A stretch of DNA of 64,000 bases, taken from positions 1,116,001 to 1,180,000 of the forward strand of contig JAWWNJ010000079.1 of NCBI GenBank assembly GCA_037176885.1. Direction: 5' to 3'. Origin of the DNA: Favolaschia claudopus (Eukaryota; Basidiomycota; Agaricomycetes; Agaricales; Mycenaceae). Positions 55,770-64,000 of this stretch are shown in pieces (within the stretch, counting starts at the first letter, position 1; each line of letters opens with the position of its first letter). The notes under the pieces were generated by a model that saw only the letters and a list, made by a program, of their open reading frames with translations, did not search any database and was not told the origin of the DNA. The position numbers and the translations under genes are program-made.

Positions 55770-56201
55770 TAGACTCGAATTCTCAATAGAAGGCATCTAT
55801 GGATATACATATGGCTAGCTACCTCTCAAAAAAATTGCAATGAAATGTATCTTCTGCGCCGACGCATTGACCCTTCGGTCTGTCTTGTGACACATGTGAC
55901 AGATTCGTCACGCATTTTTTCAACCACTTTCCGTGGTGCTCTGTCATGATTCCAGCCAATCAAGAGCTCCAGGCGGCTCGTATGGGTCTACACAGAGCTT
56001 TGGTCTTAGATACCACGGCAATGGGTAGAAAACGTGATTACATAATCCGAATTCTACTCCTTGCACGCCGTTGATCTTGAAAATGGACTAGGCCCTTTCT
56101 AGCTGTCGGTAAACCTCTCAAGCTCCCTCTGGACTCAGGTGCTCCTCACAGGACGCACTACCACTCACTCCATCTCTATTCCCTCCACTATCTCCGTCAT
56201 C
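55770..56201. other. Upstream flank of copia-3; no LTR fixed
   Basis: An LTR and leader would be expected here but no second copy exists in the window. Confidence 0.35.
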
Positions 56202-57247
56202 ATGGCTGCTGATACAGACTTGCTGCTCCGCTCTGCACGCGACTGGAATGCCTGGGAATCTTATACAGAAGGAGAACTCCGCAAGGAGGGGCTTTGGCTT
56301 GTTGTAGAAAAAGGCGATACTACCGCCTCTGCTGCTTCTGGTTCATCTGCTAGCTTAGTTACTATCACTGTCCCACTTCGGGATACATTTGCAGAGCGAG
56401 ACAGTCGCGCACTAGGTCTCATTCGCGGTCCACTCACTCAAACTGTTCTCAACAAATTTAAACCCCATCTCCAAAGCACTCTGGGAGGCTTTGAAAAAGG
56501 AATACTCCCAGGCAAACAAAACCGAAATAGCCTTCGCCCTTCTTCAGCAGCTTCTTAGGAGGAAACTACGCCTAGAGGATGGTCAGGAAAAAGTCACCCT
56601 CAGTGGTATGACTGCACATGTTGACAAATTCGCCTCGGATCTCAATCGTCTTGATGGACTTGGATACAGCGTTGATGCAGATCTACAGCCGCTCTTCCTC
56701 CGCCGCACACTCCCTAAGACTTCAGGTTTTGAGGCTCTTCAAGCATCTATTCTAGGTTCCGTTGCTGCCAACTCCAAATTGACTCGGGACCAAGTCGAGG
56801 CCAAAATTTAGCCAAACTCATGTCTTATGCCAAACCAGATAAAGATGACAGTGACTTTGGATCTGACACTGATACTCCTCAGGCCAATACGGTCTCGGGA
56901 CGTTACTGTGCATTCCACAAGTCCACTACTCATGATACGTCTGACAAAGGAAAGGAGAAAGGGAAAGCAAAGGCTCAGGAGGAAAAGACAGACAAAGCGA
57001 ACTCAGCAAATGATAGTGACTCTGAAACTGATGATGGAGCAAATGTAGCTTTTACAGTATTTCTTCTCAACTTTACAAGAAAATTTCTGCCTATGTGTCG
57101 CGTGATTCAGATGGTGAACTCTATGTGAACGAAAGAGCCAACCGTGGTTATGTTCTCATTGACTCTGGTGCTTCTTGTACTCAGTGTTACAAAAAGTGAC
57201 CGACAATGTGCCATTTTAGGCCGAATCGTGTATTTTAGGCCGAATCG

Positions 57248-57515
57248 TGTATTCTCGAGTCCCCCATGAATGAATTTGGCTTACATTAAGTTGCGGCTCA
57301 CGCGTGGCCGTCCCCATCGGAAGCGATATATTTTTCATATCGTTGGAGGCTTCGGGTCCATTAATCGACACCAAACAAACCAGTGGATTGGGACAATGAC
57401 TTACTTGACGAGGTCAATAAATGAAAAACCCTACCCGCCTCAACAGTTGACTTCCACTCCGTTCCTAGAGCTACAAAATCCGCCCATTGGCGGTCTCTGA
57501 TGGACTCGTCTACTC
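57248..57515. repeat. 268-bp repeat, copy 1 (inverted pair)
   Basis: By eye, identical over 268 bases to the reverse complement of 61744-62011. Each copy begins TGTATTCTCGAGTCCCCC and ends TCGTCTACTC in the same reading. It lies inside the copia-3 protease region. Confidence 0.9.
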
Positions 57516-57690
57516 GGTGTTACAAAAAGTGACCGACAATGTGCCATTTTAGGCCGAATCGTGTAGTATTTTGTTGGTAGAGCTACAAAATCCGCCCATT
57601 GGCGGTCTCTGATGGACTCGTCTACTCGGTGTTACAAAAAGTGACCGACAATGTGCCATTTTAGGCCGAATCGTGTAGTATTTTGTTGGT
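57467..57690 (+). repeat. 112-bp tandem repeat, two units
   Basis: The unit beginning AGAGCTACAAAATCC and containing GTTACAAAAAGTGACCG and GGCCGAATCGTGTAG occurs twice with a period of 112 bases. A partial third copy of the second half is at 57180-57232. The first part of the unit is also the end of the 268-bp repeat, so repeat ends and tandem units overlap. Confidence 0.85.
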
Positions 57691-59815
57691 TCAAGCACAT
57701 AGGAATGTTCATTGGGATAATTTGTACCCATTTGCATGGCAGTTTGTGAGAAACGACGCCGTGAATCTCTCGCACCAGTCGGTTCAATCTGACAGCTAAC
57801 ATTTTGCCTTATTTAGAAGAAACCATTTGGCTCTCGCTTTGTTGGCACAGGAAACACAGTTTTAAGTATTCTCTATTGTATTTTATACACCATTTTATTG
57901 TTTGACCAAATTTGGTCTGTGTGAACCATGTCATTGGGGCTTTTTTGAGCGTCTGAATTCCACCACTCAGATTTGATTCAGTTTCAAGCCGGGTATCAGC
58001 TCGTTTTGCTACAAAAAGATGGAACTAATGTGAAAATTCCAGCAGCTCTCTTGCTCTCTGTGTCAATCAAGTAACCAGGAGTTATTCAGCGACATATATT
58101 ATCTGCACGGATCTTTTTATGTATGCTGTAGAGAATTGTCAGGGGTATACTTGATGAAAAAGCCCTCTGTCTTGCAGAAATCAATGACCATCACCGGAGA
58201 CTTGGCCATGCCAACTTTGAAAGTATTCGAGACATGGTTCGCCACAAACGCCTGGCAGGCATTACTTCTCTTACTGGAGTTCCACAATTCTGTGAACCTT
58301 GTGTTTTCGGAAAGCTCAAAAAGCTACCTTTTAAACCTAGTCAGACCGTTGCAAGAGGACCTCTTGACATCATTTCTTCCGATGTTGGTGGACCTGTTAC
58401 TCCTATTAGTGAAGGCGGCTATAGCTACTGGATTGTCCTCTTTGATCACTATACCTCTCATCCTTGGGTTCTCTTTGCTAAGCGCAAATCTCAAGTGTAT
58501 AAGATGATCAAAGCATGGCGTCGCGAGACTGAGGCACATTTCCGTACTCAAATTGCAAACTGGGAATTCTGTGCAGGCTGGACTCGTTTTCATCGAACCG
58601 ATGGCGGCGGTGAATTCACTTCTGCAGAAATGGAAGCCGACTTCCGAAAACGTGGTATCATCCATGAAACGACGGCTCCTTATACATCTGAACAAAATGA
58701 GACACTCGCCACCAGAGCAATAACTAATCTCGCTGCCTCTCATCTCCCTCGTCGATACTAGAACCGTGCCATGTCTCATGCAGTCTACACAGTTGCACGC
58801 TCGCCTGCTACTGCTCAAAAGGGTGTGACTCCCCATGAACGAGCTTATGATTGCCCAATTGACATTCATCATATGCATCCATTTGGTTGTCCTGCATATC
58901 CTCTCATTCCCAAGTCGAAGAGACCTGGAAAATTTGCAGATAATTCCAAACGAACAGTCTTTATTGGCTATCATGAAGGAAGCAAGGCATATGATCTCCT
59001 CGATGTTACTACTAGAAAGATCACTAGTACTACCTCCAGACACGTAGTTTTCAATGATCAAGCTCCTATCCCTCCAGAAGCTCAGGACACTTCTGAATCT
59101 CGCCTTCACAAGGCAACAGATCTTGAGACCTTTGCCCAGGATCTACGACATAGTGATATGATTTTGATACTTCAGATGACAGCTTGGTTGCACCACCTAA
59201 GCTAGATATGAACCGATCATCGATTCCAGTGGGGGTTCCTGATCTACCTCCATCAGTGGGGGCATCTAAATTGATAAAAGAGGAGCCCATCCAGTAGCGA
59301 GACCAACTTCTCCTCCTTTACGCCGCATTGCGGGAAAACGAGTTGAGCCACCTCGTTCAGAAACTCATCCGAGACCTCCATCACCTCCTCCTGAGAATCT
59401 CCCTCAGCTCGTGCGCCTCTCTACTCGGCCTCACAAACCAGCACAACATCCTAATATTGCATATCAGGACCTCAGCATCTCTCTGATACTAGGGACAATT
59501 CACCTTCTCCACCTTCTCCTCAGAGACTAGAAATAATCACTGAAGAAGATGGAACTTATGCCTTTGTTGATCCTGATGATATTGAATGCTTTGCTGGAAT
59601 GTCTAATGAACACATCGATTCTCGTATTGCAAAAGACCCGGAAGAGGCTGCCCATGGACCGGATGCTGAGAAATGGGAAGAAGGTTTAAACGAAGAATTA
59701 GCAAACTTCATTTCAAACCATGTTTACGATGAGGTTCCCATTCCTGAAGGCGTCACTCATATTACATCCAAACCTGTCATGAAGATCAACAACCCGGCCC
59801 CAGGTTATCAATGAC

Positions 59816-60363
59816 CACACCCCCAACAATTTTGTGCGGCTGTCCCCTTCAACCCCTCTTCTGCGAATCCCCTACTCTGTTTACAGAGGTAGGGTTCTGT
59901 GGTGCTAGATGGAATTCTTCCTCTCTCCCTTTGATGGAATCCTCAGAGTCATGATGTCTTATGGCCTCCACTACTCTACTCCACTATTGAATAACACGAC
60001 TGAGTGAGTTTGGTTCAAATACCGTCGACTTCCCCTACTCTGTTTATACAGAGGTAGAATTGGTGCTGGATGTACAAGGCTGTATGATAGATATCTGATC
60101 TGTATCATGGACGGAGTTCCGGTCATATCCTGACAATAACTACGTACGTTAATTTGTTTTCAGTGATCTGGGGGCTGCAGTGAATAGGGGAATTCAAAGT
60201 AAAACTGCGCTTTTGCGCTTCTCGCGCTTTTTACGCTTTTGCGCTTTTGCGGCTGAACCGGCATCCCACGTCAACGCGGCAGCTTTCGGCAGACACGGAG
60301 GGTAACATTGTCACAATCCTGCCATTTTGGGAATTTTCTACTTACGTAGATTCAATCGTATTT
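59816..60363. other. No gene; short duplicated phrase
   Basis: CCCCTACTCTGTTTA with CAGAGGTAG occurs near 59869 and 60029, followed by GGTGCTRGATG. A TTTTGCGCTTTT run lies at 60205-60250. No coding feature. Confidence 0.5.
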
Positions 60364-60560
60364 TATTCGTTTTTCGAATGCGATAGTGGATCCTCTGTAT
60401 CAATTATACCACTTGAGTGCAGCGGAATAAGTTGGTCGATTTCCTTCAGACGCAGCTCCGCGTCGGCCGAGTTATGATCCTCGTCATCGCTGTCCAGCTC
60501 GTCCTCGTCTGCACTGTCGCTGTCGCCTTCCCGTTCCGGCGTAGTTTCGCGGAGGCCATG
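60364..60560 (-). CDS. Acidic C-terminal exon of an unidentified gene
   Basis: On the minus strand a frame reads RETTPEREGDSDSADEDE, LDSDDEDHNSADAELRLK, EIDQLIPLHSSGI and stops near 60364. The acidic Ser/Asp/Glu run followed by a helix looks coding, but no partner exon or family is recognised. It may be the end of a transposon-encoded or host nuclear protein. Confidence 0.35.
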
Positions 60561-61524
60561 TTGAGAGCAAAAGCAAAGGGGTGGAGGTAGCCAGCACAGT
60601 CAAGGTACAGTACGCGTTTGGTACGCGTCGACGGTAAAATTTTCGTCAGACTCAGATAGGGGCTTCTTGCCAAAGTTTTGAACGTCGCAAGAGCACGGCT
60701 GCTAGATGACCGAGACATTGTATTCAAAGACAGAAGAAGCATGGAAGGCAGGACTGCGCCTCAGAAGGAACCAGACCTTGAAGAAGAGCTTCGAAGACGA
60801 GTGTGGCTGATTTCAGCACTGAGTTGCGCAATGGAGAGATGGTGGCAGAAGCCCCGGGATCATATAGCGAGCTTTGAACCAGAAACCGAAACGACAAACG
60901 GTCCATTAAGCTTTCGTGAGAACGCCAATGAAGGGCAGAAGACTCTGAAGTTGCTCTGAAGAGAGGTGCATTGGGCGTGAGAACGTGACAGTCACACTGA
61001 ACATGATGTGACGCGCCACAAAAATCTCTATGACTGGATTTATATCAGTCGGCTTAGTATTCGTGGGGTACGTTACGTTTGGCCTGTCAGATCACGTGCT
61101 GATTGATCTGCGTGCCCGGTGCGCAATCATTCCCTTCGCGATCGGGCCTCCGGCCACCCTCTCCTCTGTGACATTGACGATCGGTCTTGTATTTACTGTC
61201 AATCAAACCATTTTCTGGGACCCACAAAACACAACATTCCTGCAATTTTACACAAAAATAATTCTCGGAGAGAACCTGCCGTTGAAAAGAAGTCGCTACA
61301 GCCACTGATTGGCAGGCGTGATTTGGCAGGTGTCAATAGGGTTCTCCCTCACCCCACGACCTTTCAAAACGCGACGCGTTCCCGCCGGACGCGTTCTTTT
61401 AGTCGTTGCCGCCCACGCGCCGCCGCTACACCGCTGAATTTGATCTGTGTTTACGTGTTTCATTTGTGAGTCAGGAGAAAATTTCTCGTTCCTTCTCCAT
61501 CCACACTCGGCATCCGCTAGCGCT
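60561..61524. other. No confident gene
   Basis: Mixed short frames. A plus-strand frame (61030-61308) has a hydrophobic start but no further support. Confidence 0.35.
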
Positions 61525-61749
61525 ATGGCTACAGTTCGACGGGTACTGCCGGATGGACTGACGGTTTCGACGCTTCTATCTGCCAATGGGGCGCAACTGA
61601 AGTTCTGGACTACCCAAACCAATGCTTCTGCGGAGGAGAAACTATCTGGCACAGTTGATCAGCTACGCACGAATCTGGCAGCATATTACGGTTTAGACCT
61701 CACTGTGATACCCCGCGCACATGAGGTGACTGTACCAACAATAGAGTAG
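61525..61749 (+). pseudogene. N-terminal fragment of a possible Crypton-associated protein
   Basis: ATG at 61525 opens MATVRRVLPDGLTVSTLL, then LKFWTTQTNASAEEKLSG and LRTNLAAYYGLDLTVIP, ending at a stop brought in by the 268-bp repeat at 61744. The helical pattern looks real. It may be the first exon of the gene continuing at 62773, interrupted by the repeat; this is inferred from position and orientation only. Confidence 0.45.
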
Positions 61750-62011
61750 ACGAGTCCATCAGAGACCGCCAATGGGCGGATTTTGTAGCTCTAGGAACGG
61801 AGTGGAAGTCAACTGTTGAGGCGGGTAGGGTTTTTCATTTATTGACCTCGTCAAGTAAGTCATTGTCCCAATCCACTGGTTTGTTTGGTGTCGATTAATG
61901 GACCCGAAGCCTCCAACGATATGAAAAATATATCGCTTCCGATGGGGACGGCCACGCGTGAGCCGCAACTTAATGTAAGCCAAATTCATTCATGGGGGAC
62001 TCGAGAATACA
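61744..62011. repeat. 268-bp repeat, copy 2 (inverted pair)
   Basis: Reverse-complement copy of 57248-57515. Ends GAGTAGACGAGTCC and GGACTCGAGAATAC are weakly inverted, suggesting a small non-autonomous element. It terminates the 61525 frame. Confidence 0.9.
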
Positions 62012-62772
62012 AGGCTTATGTCTGACAACATATGTAGAATCAAATTCCTCAGTGTTCAAATAGTCCAAAGCACTCCGCCGGCATCGTCCCGTCTACCGAT
62101 TCTACGGGAGGGGCTCATCCAAGGGGATTCAAAGATAAGAGAAAAAGATATCACCTACAAAAGTTTTTTTTCGGGGGTCGGCTGACCCTCCCCCCCTTCC
62201 CTCCTGCTATATCAGGAAGGAGATTCCCACAGTTGTCGCGGCCCGCTGTTGCCGGCTGAGTACCAAATTCGCTTGAAATTCGCAAATAATCGCTTTGCCT
62301 TCATTCTGCGCTAATCTCGGACTGGAAAATCAAAGTATTACCTCTGAGAACAGGTGTCCGTATGCAGAGAACACATTTGAAGCCATGGAAATTCAAGATT
62401 TCTATTTTTTCACTGTAAGATCATAATCTGCCGCAACTTGACTTTATCTACGATGCTTTTTTTGTCCGCGTACAAACGTCGCACGTCCACCCCTTCGTAG
62501 TCGTCGACGGACGTTGCACGTTGCATGGAGGGAGACGGTAAGAGAGAGCGATCAATGATCAGATGTAACAATACAGTCGGCCGACGCGGCACTCACCCGG
62601 AAACAGCCGAAAAGGGTAGGAAGTCGGCAGAATGCATGGAAAATCAGCTGAAAGTGTTGAGATAGCGATTTTGGAGGTCCATGGATGCAGTACAGCCCAT
62701 TCCCGGTGTGAAAACTTTTGACCTACAAAAGTTTTTTTTTTGAGCCTCAGCCTACCCCCCCTCCCTCACCTG
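62012..62772. other. Spacer with duplicated polypyrimidine motif
   Basis: ACCTACAAAAGTTTTTTTT followed by CT-rich and C-rich sequence occurs at about 62152 and 62720. The second copy directly precedes the ATG at 62773. No gene. Confidence 0.45.
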
Positions 62773-63471
62773 ATGCCATCAATTCTTTTCGTTGAGACCC
62801 CTTGGGCTCATCAGAAAGACATACATCCCATCACCCTTCCTGCCGACAATCTATCTGCTCATGCTCACGATTCAAATATCACCTCGGCGTCAACAGGTCG
62901 TGATCTACAGAGCCCCGATACGAACACCCCAGCTTCGTTGCATGAAGCAGCACTCCTCGACAATCTTTCGCAGGTTGTTGAAGGCCTTGAACGCTGTGAG
63001 GGTCTGCGGGACATAGTTGAGCAAGTGGAGTCAGGGAAAGTTGCGGAGATTCGCGCTCGATATGGGCCCGCGGAGGGGCGTCGTGGAACAGCCGATGCGG
63101 CGTGGCCCAGATTCAGGAACATTGTTTCAAAACGCGAGCGTTTGTATCGAATACTCAAGGAGGAATTCAGCGGAGACAAAGAAAGGTTCTTCTCATTTTT
63201 CTCTGTGCCCTCGGTGACGAAGAAGAGGAAGCGGCCTCAAGACGAACCTGTTGCACCTGAAGAACGATTCCGATCCTTTCGCAAGATAGTCGAGGCTGCC
63301 CCGTGGTGTGAAGCCGATGTTTTGGCGGAACGTCAGAAGGAGCAATATTATGGGGCTGATGGAGAGTTTTCTAGCAGTCTATGGGGCGAGCGATGGGGCT
63401 CAATGAATTCATGGGAGGTGTGGCGAAGCATGGAGAAGGAACACTATGAGAAAAAGAAGGATTCCATTTGA
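62773..63471 (+). CDS. GCR1_C-like DNA-binding protein, Crypton-associated (putative)
   Basis: The frame from ATG 62773 runs about 232 codons: an acidic helical part (LLDNLSQVVEGLERCEGL), then RRGTADAAWPRFRNIVSK, RERLYRILKEEFSGDKER, a basic KKRKRPQDE patch that could be a nuclear signal, and a Trp-rich end (LWGERWGSMNSWEVWRSM). The WPRF...KRERLY pattern recalls the GCR1_C DNA-binding domain that accompanies tyrosine recombinases in fungal Cryptons. It converges with a recombinase gene only 20 bases away. The family is not certain; the upstream fragment at 61525 may be its lost N-terminus. Confidence 0.5.
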   Translation: MPSILFVETPWAHQKDIHPITLPADNLSAHAHDSNITSASTGRDLQSPDTNTPASLHEAALLDNLSQVVEGLERCEGLRDIVEQVESGKVAEIRARYGPAEGRRGTADAAWPRFRNIVSKRERLYRILKEEFSGDKERFFSFFSVPSVTKKRKRPQDEPVAPEERFRSFRKIVEAAPWCEADVLAERQKEQYYGADGEFSSSLWGERWGSMNSWEVWRSMEKEHYEKKKDSI

Positions 63472-63491
63472 ACTCGAGGTACAGAATTTGT

Positions 63492-64000
63492 CTAGTAGTT
63501 TCTATCGTAATCGTGCATGTATTCGTGATTGTCATTTGGGGAGTAGAAATAACGGAACATAGTCACCGCTTCTACTTGTGACCATCCGCCCCATGCAGCG
63601 ACCATGTCTGCGGACCACTGTTTGACTTTGATTCGATATTGACAACCGCCGCGACGACAAGAATGGGTCCTATAGAGGGCCCAGGTTGAGTAGCCAAGTT
63701 CCTGCAAATCCCTTGCCAGAGATCGGCTAAGAGCAGCCGCAGTCTGTACTCGGTATTGACAAAAGTAACCGTTAATGCGACGATTGCTTCGCGACCACGT
63801 GATATTTCTCCAAGACTTCGAGTTTGAAAAATACGTCAGGATATTCCTTAAACCTACACAAGTTGTTGTGGGCAACCTCTGTTCCTGACGCTCTTCAGAG
63901 CCAGCGCAATTTTGGCAATAGCTTGAAATTCACCTGTGTCTTTCAACTTCTGCTCATTGTTCAACGGAAATCTTAGCAACTGCCCTTCCAGGCCACTTTC
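63492..64000 (-). CDS. Crypton-like tyrosine recombinase, partial (window edge)
   Basis: Minus-strand frame ending at 63492. It carries ALSRSLARDLQELGYSTW, then YRTHSCRRGGCQY with the H-x-x-R of tyrosine recombinases, AAWGGWSQ, and MFRYFYSPNDNHEYM, where a Tyr would be the nucleophile. Upstream, across stops near 63860, the reading FQAIAKIALALKSVRNRG fits the same protein, so there is an intron or a lesion. The first catalytic Arg lies beyond or near the edge. Such enzymes cut and rejoin DNA to move Crypton elements. The product is partial, and status (active or relic) cannot be judged. Confidence 0.7.

Larger units (their letters stand above)
56202..59815 (+). pseudogene. copia-3: broken Ty1/copia Gag-Pol
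   Basis: Gag starts at 56202 (MAADTDLLLRSARDWNAW). A one-base shift near 56480 moves the frame to ALKKEYSQANKTEIAFAL. A Cys/His cluster (YCAFHKSTTHDT) and the protease site LIDSGASC follow, broken at about 57190 by repeats. The frame resumes near 58150 with the integrase finger HHRRLGHANFESIRD and C-x2-C. The Asp residues lie in SDVGGP and RTDGGGEF. In the third motif (EQNETLATRA) the expected Glu appears replaced by Thr. A TAG stop occurs at 58759-58761. The reverse transcriptase begins (DPEEAAHGPDAEKWEEGL) and is cut at 59815. Palm, RNase H and 3' LTR are missing. Confidence 0.8.

Noticed and set aside
57270..57500. A 76-codon frame identical to one at 61759-61989
   Set aside because: The identity simply reflects the 268-bp inverted repeat; the peptide has no recognisable feature.
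1..64000. CRISPR arrays, rRNA operons, bacterial promoters or operons
   Set aside because: No regularly spaced identical short repeats with unique spacers, no rRNA-like sequence, and the gene structure is eukaryotic.

Overview
The window is a transposon-dense stretch of a filamentous fungal nuclear genome, most likely a basidiomycete (Agaricomycetes). The support is indirect: host-like genes with many introns of about 45-110 bases, two Ty1/copia elements primed by half of an initiator tRNA, Ty3/gypsy remnants, APE-type LINEs, a Crypton-like tyrosine recombinase, and many small TA-flanked and hAT-type non-autonomous DNA elements. I see no bacterial operons, rRNA, credible complete tRNA gene or CRISPR array.

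Layout. 1-4313: a MYND-like fragment and several small terminal-inverted-repeat (TIR) elements. 4314-15983 (minus strand): a LINE with endonuclease, reverse transcriptase and 3' poly(A). It is split by a complete 5.2-kb copia element (copia-1, 4543-9747), a 194-bp MITE and a 645-bp TIR element; copia-1 itself carries a 273-bp hAT MITE. 16119-17155: a TIR element containing another hAT MITE. 17414-19075 (minus): a Gag-like CCHC/RGG gene. 19389-23035 (plus): a multi-exon dynamin-like GTPase of the SLIP-GC type, the best host gene here. 23380-28798: gypsy pol and gag remnants, a 5'-truncated LINE with a 15-bp target duplication, and MITEs. 29-34 kb: decayed duplicated sequence with a recurring TGGGGGGC octamer. 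34966-36207 (minus): an ORF with a KH RNA-binding domain next to a possible LTR. 36208-41390 (plus): copia-2, with a perfect AGATA duplication and nearly identical LTRs. 41.7-48 kb: another LTR-like start and gag remnant, a solo LTR, and an 799-bp TIR element. 49222-51044: a TIR element with a 1.3-kb insert containing inverted arms. 51505-52770: a secreted CAP/PR-1 gene with a MITE, itself carrying a MITE, inserted in frame-compatible coding sequence. 53-56 kb: more MITEs. 56202-59815: a third, badly broken copia element. 61525-64000: genes resembling Crypton components, including a recombinase running off the right edge.

Two loci look like host genes (the GTPase and the CAP gene); the rest is mostly layered mobile DNA. 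Target duplications allow a relative order of insertion to be read: LINE, then copia-1, then the hAT MITE; and one MITE inside another in the CAP gene. All product names come from reading motifs by eye, without database searches.
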